From DATAXV01 sp036272915 (GTDB taxonomy: Bacteria; Chloroflexota; Dormibacteria; Dormibacterales; Dormibacteraceae): DNA of 26,763 bases. Of this stretch, positions 1 to 7,818 are shown piece by piece. The notes beneath the pieces were generated by a model, which had not been told where the DNA came from, made no database searches, and worked only from the letters and a program-made list of their open reading frames with translations. The first letter of the stretch is position 1. Each line of letters begins with the position of its first letter. The translations under genes were made by a program, and so were the position numbers. The stretch covers positions 1 to 26,763 of the forward strand of contig DATAXV010000144.1 of NCBI GenBank assembly GCA_036272915.1, read 5' to 3'.

Positions 1-201
1 CTGATCGCGGCGACCCGGGCCGGGCGGCGCGTCGAGGTGAAGACCTCGCGCTCGACCGTGGAGGTCAACGAGCTGACCCGGACGGGGAGGATCGTACGGG
101 CGGCCCGGTTCATGGCGCCGCGCGTTCTCGCCGTTGTCGAGCACCCGGCGGAGGAGGCCGACGGGCATCCGATCACACTTCCCGGACAGGTCGCGGGCTG
201 A
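1..201 (+). CDS. C-terminal fragment of an unrecognised protein (5' end outside window)
   Basis: Frame 1 is open from the first base to a TGA at 199-201, giving the last 66 residues of a protein. The fragment is basic and then alternates beta-like stretches (RRVEVKT, STVEVNE, PRVLAVVEHP). No catalytic motif or domain that I can name is visible. Reading it as coding rests on the uninterrupted frame and strong third-position GC. It converges on the minus-strand acetamidase gene that ends at 358, and the 156 bases between them hold only a short hairpin. Function unknown. Confidence 0.5.
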   Translation: MIAATRAGRRVEVKTSRSTVEVNELTRTGRIVRAARFMAPRVLAVVEHPAEEADGHPITLPGQVAG

Positions 202-220
202 TCTGGAGCGATTCAGCCAG

Positions 221-235
221 GGCGTCCCTGACGCC
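221..235. terminator. Short GC-rich hairpin between convergent genes
   Basis: GGCGTC at 221-226 and GACGCC at 230-235 form a perfect 6-bp stem with a 3-nt loop. It lies 20 bases after the stop of the leftmost gene and between convergent genes, as expected for a terminator. There is no T-tract, so the call is weak. I see nothing else in 202-357. Confidence 0.25.
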
Positions 236-357
236 AGCAGCCCGGCTCATGAGGCTCTTCCCCAGTCGATCTCAGGCACGGAGGGGTCCCACCCGCTATC
301 CAGCGGCCGTACTCGTGGCGTCGAACCCAGGCCAACCGGTCCGGTCCCGATCTCCGT

Positions 358-1302
358 CTAGCGGAGCGACCCCAGCAGCTCCTTCGACATCCGGCAGACC
401 ACGGTGTACGCCGGATCGAACACGTTGCCCACGTCGTAATGGACCGCCTGGCCCATGAGGATGCTCGCCGCGGTCGCGTCGAGCCCGTGGTCCTCCTCCA
501 GCCACCGCACCATCTCCGAGGTGGCGTGCTGGAGGGCCTGGTCGAGCGGGCGGGCGTTGCCGACGGCGAAGATCCAGTCGGCGTTCTCGCCCCGCGGCCA
601 GGTGATGCTCCGGCCCCTGCGCACGCGGCAGGTGAACTCGACGTCGAAGGAGATCTCGATGCCGGTACCCACGATCTCCCCATCGCCCTGCACCGCGTGA
701 CCGTCGCCGATGTGGAAAAGGGCACCGGACACGGACACGGGCAGGTAGACGGTTACGCCGGCGGAGAAGCCGCGGTAGTCCATGTTCCCGCCGTGGCGTC
801 CCGAGGTCGCCGTGGAGATGGCCTCGCCCCGCTGCGGGGCGACGCCGAAGCAACCGACCATCGGCGCCAGCGGCAGCGTCAGCCTGCGGAGGGAATCCGG
901 CACGGCGAAGGACGAGCCCTCCTGCGTCTCCACATCCTGAGGTCGGACAGTACCCGCCTCCACGTCGACCGCCCAACTGAGCAGCCGCGACGCGGGGAGG
1001 GTGCGCACGTGGATCGGGTCGACGACGTTCTCGGCGAGGACCGTCCCCGTGTATCCACTGGGACGGTTCGGGGTCAGCCGGTCGAAGGTGACGGCGAGGA
1101 CGTCGCCCGGTTCCGCCCCATCGACGAAGAAGGGGCCGGTCTGTGGGTTGCCACCCTGGGCCACGACGTCGCCGTTCCGGTCACGGCCTCCCGCGTCGAT
1201 CGTGGTGGTCGCCACCGTGTCGCCATCCCCGATCCGGAGCTCCGGCTCGTGCGATCCGATGGTCGAGTGGTACCGCCGTGGCTGGAATCGGTGAAGTGTC
1301 AC
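358..1302 (-). CDS. Acetamidase/formamidase family protein
   Basis: The 314-residue protein matches the FmdA/AmdA family, cytosolic hydrolases that release ammonia from formamide, acetamide or related short amides. Family landmarks are visible: GNPQTGPFFVDGAEPGD near residues 51-67, a Gly-rich GRHGGNMDYRGFSAG segment near 170-184, and LFHIGDGHAVQGDGE in the second half. Length is normal for the family. The start ATG at 1302 opens directly into a typical N-terminal stretch. It lies 28 bases downstream of the DUF2891 gene on the same strand, so the two may be co-transcribed. The exact amide substrate cannot be told from sequence; family assignment is secure. Confidence 0.85.
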   Translation of the reverse strand: MTLHRFQPRRYHSTIGSHEPELRIGDGDTVATTTIDAGGRDRNGDVVAQGGNPQTGPFFVDGAEPGDVLAVTFDRLTPNRPSGYTGTVLAENVVDPIHVRTLPASRLLSWAVDVEAGTVRPQDVETQEGSSFAVPDSLRRLTLPLAPMVGCFGVAPQRGEAISTATSGRHGGNMDYRGFSAGVTVYLPVSVSGALFHIGDGHAVQGDGEIVGTGIEISFDVEFTCRVRRGRSITWPRGENADWIFAVGNARPLDQALQHATSEMVRWLEEDHGLDATAASILMGQAVHYDVGNVFDPAYTVVCRMSKELLGSLR

Positions 1303-1330
1303 AGTGACTCTGAGTCTACGGATCGCCTCG

Positions 1331-2368
1331 TCAGCTCATGAGCAGCACGGCGTAGGCGGCGAGCCAGTGCTCGACCATGTAGTCGTCGCCGACGACGTGA
1401 GGCAGCGCCGCCTCCGCCAGGCGCATCGCTCCCTCCTCGATCGCTCCCAGCCGGGAATCACTGGCGGGCAGGTGCTCCGCGATCCGGCGCCAGCACCAGG
1501 CCCGGCTCGCGTTCAGCCCGTGGAGGTGCGCGATCTGCCCCTCGCCGGAGTCGGAGACGACGGCGGAGTGGAAGAGCGCGGCCGGCTCTCCGCGATCGAT
1601 GCCGGGCAGGAAGCGCTCCAGCCACCCGGGGAACTCGGCGGCGGGCAGCAGCCGGGCCATGAGCTCGGCCTCGGTCAGCGCCGGGGAGAGGAAGTCGGTG
1701 CCCGAGGGCTCCCAGGCACCGGGGTAGCCGGAATCGTCGAGGAACCAGCGCCTGGCGGTCGAATGGACGGCGTCCAGCAGCCTCGGGTCACCGGCCGCGG
1801 CCCCCTGGCCGGCGTGGTCGAGGATGCGGGAGAGACCGAAGGCGCTGTTGGCGTGGAGCCCGCCCCGGATCGGGTAGGTCGCCTTCGGCATCCAGGCCAG
1901 GAACCCCTCCTCCAGGGCCTTTGCCAGCGGCTCCAATCGCTCCCGCCAGCGGCGGCCGTAGGCATCCCCCCAGGCGGCCAGCTCGGCCATCAGCTGCAGG
2001 GCCCAGCCCCAGCCGTAGGGCCGCTCACCCCGACCGTCGCCGCCGGTGACGAAGCCGACCTCGCCGCTCACGGCCTCCTCCGCGAACTGCGCGTCGAGTA
2101 CGCTGCGGATCTCGTCCTCGGGTACGGCGTCCGGCACCGTGCGCAGGAGGCGGACCAGCAGCCAGTGCATCTCGACGCAGGAGTGCCAGTCGAAGCTCCC
2201 GTAGAAGATCGGGGTCCGCTCCCTCGGCCTGGCGGGGAAGTCGCCGACGTGCGCCATCAGGTGGATGACGTGGGAGGGGAACTCCCTGGCGATGTTGTCG
2301 AGGGCGACCCGGGCGTAGCCCGCCGCGTTGTCACGCAACGTCCGCCGCCATTCCTGCACGAGCTCCAT
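1331..2368 (-). CDS. DUF2891 family protein
   Basis: The 345-residue soluble protein has the signature blocks of the DUF2891 family: YGSFDWHSCVEMHW near residues 75-88, GLHANSAFGLSRIL in the middle, an AWEPSGTDFLSPAL block, and a C-terminal YMVEHWLAAYAVLL. The alternating helical pattern with conserved His and Trp resembles alpha/alpha-toroid glycan-handling enzymes, but no biochemical role is established to my knowledge. ATG at 2368 begins a good N-terminal helix (MELVQEWRRTLRDN). It is the first gene of a possible two-gene unit with the acetamidase; a strong hairpin at 2421-2455 separates it from the SDR upstream. Confidence 0.75.
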   Translation of the reverse strand: MELVQEWRRTLRDNAAGYARVALDNIAREFPSHVIHLMAHVGDFPARPRERTPIFYGSFDWHSCVEMHWLLVRLLRTVPDAVPEDEIRSVLDAQFAEEAVSGEVGFVTGGDGRGERPYGWGWALQLMAELAAWGDAYGRRWRERLEPLAKALEEGFLAWMPKATYPIRGGLHANSAFGLSRILDHAGQGAAAGDPRLLDAVHSTARRWFLDDSGYPGAWEPSGTDFLSPALTEAELMARLLPAAEFPGWLERFLPGIDRGEPAALFHSAVVSDSGEGQIAHLHGLNASRAWCWRRIAEHLPASDSRLGAIEEGAMRLAEAALPHVVGDDYMVEHWLAAYAVLLMS

Positions 2369-2420
2369 CGGTGCCTCCTGGTGCGAAGAGGGGTACGAAG
2401 CCCATCCTGCACCCGGCGGC

Positions 2421-2455
2421 GTCGTCCCCGGCCGGTCGCGCCGGCCGGGGATGAC
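2421..2455 (-). terminator. Long-stem terminator-like hairpin after the SDR gene
   Basis: TCCCCGGCCGG (2425-2435) and CCGGCCGGGGA (2441-2451) pair perfectly around a 5-nt loop. With one G-T pair the stem extends to 15 bp at 2421-2455. It begins 5 bases after the SDR stop on the minus strand and precedes the DUF2891 gene. There is no U-tract, as in the L-shaped terminators proposed for high-GC bacteria. Confidence 0.6.
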
Positions 2456-2459
2456 GGAC

Positions 2460-3184
2460 TCAGGCGTAGCGCAGCGCCCCGTCGCAGGGCAGGACGGTGC
2501 CGCTCACGTACTCGCTCTGGATCAGCGCCAGGATGGCGTCGGCGACGTCCTCGGGACGGCCGACACGGCCCAGCGCGGTCCGCTCCGCCGAGGCGGCGAA
2601 CAGGGCCTGACGCTGCTCGACCGGCACCGCCGCCCACCACGGCGTGTCGATCACGCCGGGGGAGACGGCATTGACCCGGATCGGTGCCAGCTCCCTGGAC
2701 AGCGTCGGCACCATCGCCTCGACGGCGCCGTTGCCCGCCGCCAGCGCCACCGCGCCGGGAGCGGCGGCCTGCGCGCTGACCGCGCTGATGAGGGTGATGG
2801 AACCCCGCTCGGCGAGGAAGGGCAGCGCCGCCTGGATGGCGGCGACGTGGGCGACCACCTTCTCCTCGAAGCCGGCGCGGAACCCGTCCAGATCCAGTGA
2901 GGCGATCGGTCCCATCCCGGCGCTCGAGCCCAGGGCCAGCACGAGGTGGTCGATCGAGCCGAGCTCGGTGAACGCGGCATGCATCGCAGCACCGTCCGTG
3001 GCCGCCGTCCTGCGGACGATCCCCCCGTCGCCGAGGCGCGCCGAGGCCTCGTCGACCCGCCCTGGTCCCTGCCCGTCACCAGAACGCGGGCTCCCGCATC
3101 CCGGGCGGCGATGGCCGTGGCCATGCCGATTCCCGAGGTACCTCCGATCACGGCCACCTGCTGATCTTTAAGATTTCGAGACAT
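2460..3184 (-). pseudogene. SDR family oxidoreductase, frameshifted
   Basis: Two adjacent frames together give one complete short-chain dehydrogenase. The first (from ATG at 3184) starts MSRNLKDQQVAVIGGTSGIG, with the cofactor motif GGTSGIG, and runs to VTGRDQ near 3062. The second resumes at RVDEASARLGDGG and continues to 2460 through AELAPIRVNAVSPGVIDTPWW-type family sequence. The switch lies in the run cccgccctgg near 3056-3065, and one missing base would explain it. The gene is otherwise intact, so recent mutation or sequencing error is likelier than old decay. The usual Tyr-x-x-x-Lys site reads L-A-A-G-N, a feature of some divergent SDRs. It diverges from a TetR gene that probably regulates it. 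Confidence 0.75.
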
Positions 3185-3186
3185 AA

Positions 3187-3233
3187 CGCCTCGAATTATA
3201 ACGAGACATTCCGCCTCGTATATAGTTCGTGAC
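3187..3233. promoter_or_regulatory. Divergent TetR/SDR promoter with tandem operator-like repeats
   Basis: The intergenic stretch is AT-rich compared with its surroundings. It contains two copies of CGCCTCG (3187-3193 and 3212-3218), 25 bases apart, each followed by an AT-rich run and an AACGAG or TTCGTG half-site. The first unit has CTCG and CGAG arms around eight AT-rich bases. This layout fits binding of the TetR dimer over both start sites and autoregulation. Operator function is inferred. Confidence 0.5.
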
Positions 3234-3815
3234 ATGGACTTGGGGGCATCCGAGCGTCGCGCGCCGGGCCGGCCGCGCGATCAGGAGGCGATGCGGGCCA
3301 TCCACCGGGCGGCGATCGAGGTGCTCAAGGAGGGGGGTTACGGCGGGCTCACCATCGAGAAGATCGCATCACGGGCCGGGGTAGGCCGCCAGACCATCTA
3401 CCGGTGGTGGCCGTCCAAGGCCGACGTCGTCCTCGACGCCATGAACGCCAGTGCCGAGGAGAACGTCGTCGCCGACGATCTGGCCGGCTTCGTCAGGGCC
3501 ACCTACACCGATCGGGGCGCCGCCAGGATGCTGAGCGGGCTGATGGCGGAGGCACAGCTCGACCCCGACTTCGCGAAGCGCTTCCGGGCGGCCTTTCTCG
3601 ATCGCCGGCGCGAGATCCTGATCGAGATCGCGGCCAAAGAGCTGCCACCCGGGGTCGATCTCGAGGTGGTCGCCGACATGGTATTCGGGCCGCTCTGGTA
3701 CCTGATGCTGACGCGTCCCGAGCTGCTCGACGTGAGCTACGCCGAGAACGTGCTGGCCGCGATAAGCGGCATCGAGAAGCTTCCCAAGGCGGAGTCGCCG
3801 AGGTCGCCGGACTGA
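3234..3815 (+). CDS. TetR/AcrR family transcriptional regulator
   Basis: The 193-residue protein has a TetR-type helix-turn-helix at about residues 38-62 (LTIEKIASRAGVGRQTIYRWW), followed by SKADVVLDAM leading into the ligand-binding helical domain. The C-terminal part (AKRFRAAFLDRRREILIEI, VFGPLWYLMLTRPELLD) matches TetR proteins with a C_11/C_16-type ligand domain. There is no SD upstream of ATG 3234, so the mRNA may be leaderless or nearly so. The gene diverges from the SDR across only 49 bases that carry repeated operator-like sites, so repression of the SDR and of itself is the simplest model. The ligand is unknown. Confidence 0.88.
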   Translation: MDLGASERRAPGRPRDQEAMRAIHRAAIEVLKEGGYGGLTIEKIASRAGVGRQTIYRWWPSKADVVLDAMNASAEENVVADDLAGFVRATYTDRGAARMLSGLMAEAQLDPDFAKRFRAAFLDRRREILIEIAAKELPPGVDLEVVADMVFGPLWYLMLTRPELLDVSYAENVLAAISGIEKLPKAESPRSPD

Positions 3816-3902
3816 GACGGAGAGACTCGGGGCGCACCCCGCCACCACGTCGACAGGACGCCCAAGGGAGCCGGCCACACAGTCACCCCGGTGTGATCGC
3901 AG

Positions 3903-4517
3903 CTATTGGGGGCCATCCCGGCGACTCTCCCTCCAGGCGTCATCGTCGGTCTGGAGCGGGGGCGCGACCACCCTCCTGACCCACCCGCTGTCGGCGGAGG
4001 GGAAGACCAGGCGCGCGAGCGGCCCGATCGACCAGATCAGCTCGGCCAGCATGGCCAGGCCGAGGATGACCTCGACCAGGACGCGCGGCGCGTCCCAGCG
4101 GTGAGGGACGGTGAGCAGGACGACGCCGGCGAGGAAGGCGAGAAGACCGGCGTTGTAGGAGTACCGCGCCGCCGTCGCGTACCAGTCCTCCAGCCGGCGT
4201 TCCCGGAACTGGGCGTTGCGGATCATGTTGAGCCGGGCGATGTCGCCGGCGATCTCCGGATGGAGCTCCCGCCTGGCCGCCGGCCGGGTCGAGTAGACGA
4301 CGCTCTGGGTGGAGAACTGCATCGCCCCGAGCAGGGCGACCACGGCGATGGTGAGAGCGAGGATCGCGGCACCGGCGAGGGGAGGGCCGCCGGCGGTGAC
4401 GAGCAGGGCGATGGTGCCCAGGGAGAAGCCGGCGAGCACCGGGGCGACGATGCCGCCGAACATGCGCGGCGCCTCCGCCTGGCCGGTGATCTGAGGCGCG
4501 TCCCAGGCGTTCGGCAT
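3903..4517 (-). CDS. Four-helix integral membrane protein, unknown function
   Basis: The 204-residue protein has four hydrophobic segments at about residues 21-42, 46-68, 117-137 and 146-170. A charged loop between helices 2 and 3 (roughly 76-116) is rich in Arg and Glu and contains RRLEDWYATAARYSYNAG. The tail is short and polar. I recognise no catalytic motif. The start at 4517 is preceded by a weak GGCGGA ribosome site and lies 7 bases after the stop of the Cys-rich protein gene upstream, so the two are almost certainly co-transcribed. A membrane anchor or sensor role next to a small metal-binding protein is possible but speculative. Confidence 0.6.
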   Translation of the reverse strand: MPNAWDAPQITGQAEAPRMFGGIVAPVLAGFSLGTIALLVTAGGPPLAGAAILALTIAVVALLGAMQFSTQSVVYSTRPAARRELHPEIAGDIARLNMIRNAQFRERRLEDWYATAARYSYNAGLLAFLAGVVLLTVPHRWDAPRVLVEVILGLAMLAELIWSIGPLARLVFPSADSGWVRRVVAPPLQTDDDAWRESRRDGPQ

Positions 4518-4524
4518 CTCCGCC

Positions 4525-4977
4525 TCAGCCGCATTCCGGGCAGGCCGGGCAGGCGTGGGTGCCGTCCGAGCGGGCGCAGTAGATGCAGGTCCCGGCGGGA
4601 CCCGGCCACGCCGCGGCGATCAGCGGCTCGGCATGGATCTGATGGATGTGGAAGGCGCTGACGCCCTCCGGCAGCAGGCCGATGAGCTGGCCCATCCGCT
4701 CGATCTCGGCCGCGTCGCCGCCCAGGGCGAGGAAGCGGAGCACGCGACCGCCGCCGGCCTCGTGGCGGGTGGGCGCGGCCTCCAGCTCGCGCAGCGCCGC
4801 GGTGACCCTGGCGACGCTGTCGGCGTCGGCGGTGGATACCTCGAGGGCCCGTCCCACCGCGATCCGCCCCGGCGACCCGAGGACGAGCGTGTTCGAGCCG
4901 CCGACCTGCATCGCCTGAACCGGACGGTCGAGCAGATGCGACATCGCGATCTGGCATTCGACGCAGAAATCAGCCAT
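4525..4977 (-). CDS. Small Cys-rich, probable zinc-binding protein
   Basis: The 150-residue protein has CxxC pairs at both ends: C5-C8 at the N terminus and C131-C134 near the C terminus, then a CPACPEC run at 143-149. His residues at 110, 112, 115 and 141 lie nearby. The middle (about 20-120) looks like an alpha/beta domain with no named family. The arrangement suggests one or two structural zinc sites that bring the termini together. ATG 4977 has a good SD (CTGGAGGT, 8-base spacing). It forms a two-gene unit with the following membrane protein. I do not recognise the family. Confidence 0.6.
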   Translation of the reverse strand: MADFCVECQIAMSHLLDRPVQAMQVGGSNTLVLGSPGRIAVGRALEVSTADADSVARVTAALRELEAAPTRHEAGGGRVLRFLALGGDAAEIERMGQLIGLLPEGVSAFHIHQIHAEPLIAAAWPGPAGTCIYCARSDGTHACPACPECG

Positions 4978-5060
4978 TCATGGACCTCCAGGGAAGGTCT
5001 CCCCGACCGCGTCAGCATCCTCCCGATCGCCGTGCCGGCAAATCGGACAACCGCACCAGA

Positions 5061-5085
5061 GCGGTCGGGACCCGGTCCCGACCGC
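5061..5085 (-). terminator. Hairpin terminator after the ABC operon
   Basis: GCGGTCGGGAC (5061-5071) and GTCCCGACCGC (5075-5085) pair perfectly over 11 bp with a 3-nt loop. It lies 15 bases beyond the stop of the last ABC permease gene on the minus strand and upstream of the SD of the next gene. There is no U-tract. Position and strength favour a transcription stop. Confidence 0.6.
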
Positions 5086-5099
5086 GCCGAGCGGGACCT

Positions 5100-6011
5100 T
5101 TACGCGAGGACGTCCCGGCGCCGGGTCAGCACCAGGGAGAGGAGAAGGAGGGCGACCAGCCATCCACCGATCACGAGCCAGGCCTCGGTGGTCGAGACCC
5201 TGACCAGCGGGAGGATGAGGGCCGCGTGAGGTACGTGGTCGGTCTCCAGGTGGAGAGGCATCGAGTTCAGGGTCGGGCCCAGGAGGAAGGTCGGGAGATG
5301 CTCCCACAGGCCCCAGTGGGTGAGGCTGCTCAGCAGCGTGCAGACCAGGGTGAGCAGGTTGTCGGCGGGGAAGAAGACCAGGGCCACCGCCGCGCCGAAG
5401 GCCTCGGAGCGGCCGACCACCGCGGCGGTGGTGCCGATCAGGATGGCGGCGGCGATGCTGGCCAGGGCGACCAGGATGCAGCTGACCAGGTCCCCCCACA
5501 CGTGGCTGGGCAGCGAGGCGAGCCGGGCGGCGCCTCCGTTGGCCTGGGCGAAGAAGTAGACGGTCGCCGTGACTAGGAGCAGGAAGGCGGCCAGGATGCA
5601 CACGCCGAGCAGAGCCAGCGCGGTCAGCTTGGCCAGGAGCAGGCGCAGCCGGCCGGCGCCCCGGCCGAGCAGCACCCGGATCGTTCCCGAGCTGTACTCC
5701 ATCCCGACCAGGCGAGCCGAGATGATCAGCATCACGATGGCGACGCCGCTGTCGAACACCGCCAGGTAGATGTCGTAGAGGTTGAACATGAAGAGCGTGG
5801 GCGCGTGCCGCAGCTGGTCGAGGAGGCCCCCTGCCTCGAGCAGGACCAGGGTGAGCAGGCCGAACATCAGGGTGGCCAGGGCGAGCATCACCCAGATCCA
5901 GCCCTGGCGGGCCAGCTTCAGCATCTCGCCGCCGACCGCGCCGAGATAGGTCGGCGAGGGCGCCCTCCGGGCGGGGACGACGAGGACGGGGGACTCGGCG
6001 AGGGCGCTCAC
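5100..6011 (-). CDS. ABC-2 type transporter permease (cassette 2)
   Basis: The 303-residue membrane protein has about six hydrophobic segments and the ABC-2 hallmark LVGMEYSSGTIRVLLGRG (roughly 125-142), seen in permeases of the bacitracin/lantibiotic-exporter and Na+-exporter type. It would form the membrane channel for the ATPase encoded immediately upstream. Its start ATG at 6011 overlaps the ATPase stop by four bases, so translation is coupled. It is a clear paralogue of the permease at 6922-7818, sharing the EMLKL/ELLKL entry segment and the MEYSSG block. It is the last gene of the operon, ending just before a strong hairpin. The substrate is unknown; drug, peptide or lipid export is usual for the family. 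Confidence 0.85.
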   Translation of the reverse strand: MSALAESPVLVVPARRAPSPTYLGAVGGEMLKLARQGWIWVMLALATLMFGLLTLVLLEAGGLLDQLRHAPTLFMFNLYDIYLAVFDSGVAIVMLIISARLVGMEYSSGTIRVLLGRGAGRLRLLLAKLTALALLGVCILAAFLLLVTATVYFFAQANGGAARLASLPSHVWGDLVSCILVALASIAAAILIGTTAAVVGRSEAFGAAVALVFFPADNLLTLVCTLLSSLTHWGLWEHLPTFLLGPTLNSMPLHLETDHVPHAALILPLVRVSTTEAWLVIGGWLVALLLLSLVLTRRRDVLA

Positions 6012-6925
6012 CTCGCACCTCCGGTCAGGTTCAGGAAGATCTCCTCGAGGTTCTCCTGGCGCTCGACCACGGTGTCGGGCCAGCAGTCGCTGCGGGAGAG
6101 GAACTGCATCAGCTCGCGGCCCGCTCCGGACGGCGAGGGCGTGATGAGGACGCCGTCCTCGAGCCGGGCCGAGCCGCCCCAGTCCTGGCGGCGGATCAGG
6201 GCCATGGCCGCGGCCCCGTCGTCGAGGCGCACCTCGAACTCGCCGCTGCCCGAGACCAGCTCGCCGACCGGGGCCAGCCGGACCAGCCGGCCGAGGTTGA
6301 TGATCGCGACCCGGTCGCAGATCTGCTGGATCTCGCCGAGCACGTGGCTGGAGAGGAACACCGTCTTGCCCTCGGCGGCGAGGCGGCGGAGCAGGTCGCG
6401 CATCTCGACGATGCCGGCCGGGTCGAGCCCGTTGGCGGGCTCGTCCAGGATCAGGAGGTCGGGGTCCGAGAGCAGCGCGGCGGCGACGCCCAGGCGCTGG
6501 CGCATGCCCAGCGAATAGGAGCGGACCCGGTCCCTCTGCCGGTCGCGGAGCCCGACCAGCTCCAGGACCTCGTCCAAACGCGCGCCGGGGACGCCGCCGA
6601 GCACGGAGGCGAAGGCCCTCAGGTTGTCGCGGCCGGACAGGTAGTTGTAGAGGGCGGGTGCCTCGATCAGGGCGCCGACCCGGCTGAGCACCCGCTCGGT
6701 GCCGAGCCGGAGGTCCTGGCCCAGGATCTGGACCCTCCCGGCGGTGGGCCGGACCAGGCCGAGGGCCATCCGGATGGTGGTCGTCTTGCCGGCGCCATTG
6801 GGGCCGAGGAAGCCGAACACCTCCCCCTTCCCGACCTCGAGGTCGAGATCGGCCACCGCCCGGCGGGAGCCGTAGGTCTTGTTCAGCCCTCGCGTGGAGA
6901 GCGCGATATCGGTCATCGATGTCAC
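6008..6925 (-). CDS. ABC transporter ATP-binding protein (cassette 2)
   Basis: The 305-residue protein is a complete ABC ATPase of the BcrA/CcmA-like exporter type. Walker A GPNGAGKT is at 41-48, the signature YSLGMRQRLG at 137-146, Walker B LLILDEP at 157-163 and the switch His at 194. The C-terminal 80 residues are the accessory region typical of ABC-2 partners and end in ENLEEIFLNLTGG. ATG 6925 overlaps the stop of the previous permease by four bases, and its own stop overlaps the next permease start. It is very similar to the ATPase at 7815-8744, so the two cassettes arose by duplication. Confidence 0.92.
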   Translation of the reverse strand: MTSMTDIALSTRGLNKTYGSRRAVADLDLEVGKGEVFGFLGPNGAGKTTTIRMALGLVRPTAGRVQILGQDLRLGTERVLSRVGALIEAPALYNYLSGRDNLRAFASVLGGVPGARLDEVLELVGLRDRQRDRVRSYSLGMRQRLGVAAALLSDPDLLILDEPANGLDPAGIVEMRDLLRRLAAEGKTVFLSSHVLGEIQQICDRVAIINLGRLVRLAPVGELVSGSGEFEVRLDDGAAAMALIRRQDWGGSARLEDGVLITPSPSGAGRELMQFLSRSDCWPDTVVERQENLEEIFLNLTGGAR

Positions 6926-7818
6926 TCCAGAACGTCCCGTCGCCAGGTCAGCAGGAACGTGGCCAGGGCCATGCCCGCGGCCCAGATCCCGATCACCGTC
7001 CAGAGGTGGGAGGCCGAGGCGGTCCCCAACGCGGTGATCAGGAGGACGGGGGCGGGATGGTCGGTCTGCAGGGTCGCCGCCAGCTGGTTGAGGGTGGGTC
7101 CAAGGAACCAGTGCGGGGCCTGGGCCCAGACCGACTGGTGGGTCACGTGCCCGATCAGGTTCATCACGATCGTGCCCAGGTTGTCGGCCGGGAAGAGGGC
7201 GAGCGCCACGCCCAGCCCGATCGAGACGGAGCGCCCGACCGCGGAGGCGGCGGCACCGATCAGGGTGCAGACGCCGATGCTGACGAGGGCGACCGCGCCG
7301 CAGACGCCGGTGTCGGTCCAGGCGGCGCGAGGCAGCGAGGTCAGGGTGGAGAGGCTGCCGTGCCAGGCGAGGACGGCGCCGGCGAGGATGGCGGCGCAGA
7401 CGAGGGAGAAGGCGACGAGCAGGAGGAGGCCGGCGACGACCAGGGCGACGAGCTGCGCGGCCAGCAGGCCCAGTCGTGAGGTCCCCCGCCCGAGCACGAT
7501 CCGGATCGCGCCGCTCGAGTACTCCATCCCGACCAGGCGGGCGGAGAGGGCGAGGAGGAAGATCCCGCCGCAGCAGTCGAAGACCGTCTGGCAGGCGGTC
7601 AGGTAGGTGAAGTAGAGGCCGAGGGGGTCGTGGAGGAACTGCGCGTGAGTGTTGGAGCTGCCCAGGAACAGGATGGCCATGACGACGGCGCTGACCGCGA
7701 CCAGGGCGGCCAGCACCCAGGTCAGCCGCTGACGCCGGAGCTTCAGCAGCTCGGAGCGGACGGCGCCTCCGAGGCGTGTCCGGGAACGGGGCTGGAAGGC
7801 GATCGCGGCCGTGCTCAT
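6922..7818 (-). CDS. ABC-2 type transporter permease (cassette 1)
   Basis: The 298-residue permease has about six membrane segments and the conserved LVGMEYSSGAIRIVLGRG block. The frame stays open upstream to 8001, but the start is placed at ATG 7818 (MSTAAIAFQPRSR) because it overlaps the upstream ATPase stop in an ATGA. The upstream extension is Pro/Arg/Gly-rich shadow sequence of the ATPase gene. An N-terminal cytoplasmic stretch leads to RSELLKLRRQRLTWVLAALVA, the usual entry into helix 1. It pairs with the ATPase at 7815-8744 and is paralogous to the permease at 5100-6011. The substrate cannot be deduced. Confidence 0.87.
   Translation of the reverse strand: MSTAAIAFQPRSRTRLGGAVRSELLKLRRQRLTWVLAALVAVSAVVMAILFLGSSNTHAQFLHDPLGLYFTYLTACQTVFDCCGGIFLLALSARLVGMEYSSGAIRIVLGRGTSRLGLLAAQLVALVVAGLLLLVAFSLVCAAILAGAVLAWHGSLSTLTSLPRAAWTDTGVCGAVALVSIGVCTLIGAAASAVGRSVSIGLGVALALFPADNLGTIVMNLIGHVTHQSVWAQAPHWFLGPTLNQLAATLQTDHPAPVLLITALGTASASHLWTVIGIWAAGMALATFLLTWRRDVLE

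Noticed and set aside
439..1341. 300-residue open frame on the plus strand
   Set aside because: Antisense to the acetamidase gene, with low-complexity composition and no recognisable motif.
1304..2674. 456-residue open frame on the plus strand
   Set aside because: It lies opposite the DUF2891 gene and crosses into the SDR. It is rich in Gly/Pro/Arg/Val with no domain, as expected for a high-GC antisense shadow.
3828..3841. CGGGG/CCCCG hairpin after the TetR gene
   Set aside because: A 5-bp stem with no T-tract is expected by chance in DNA this GC-rich.
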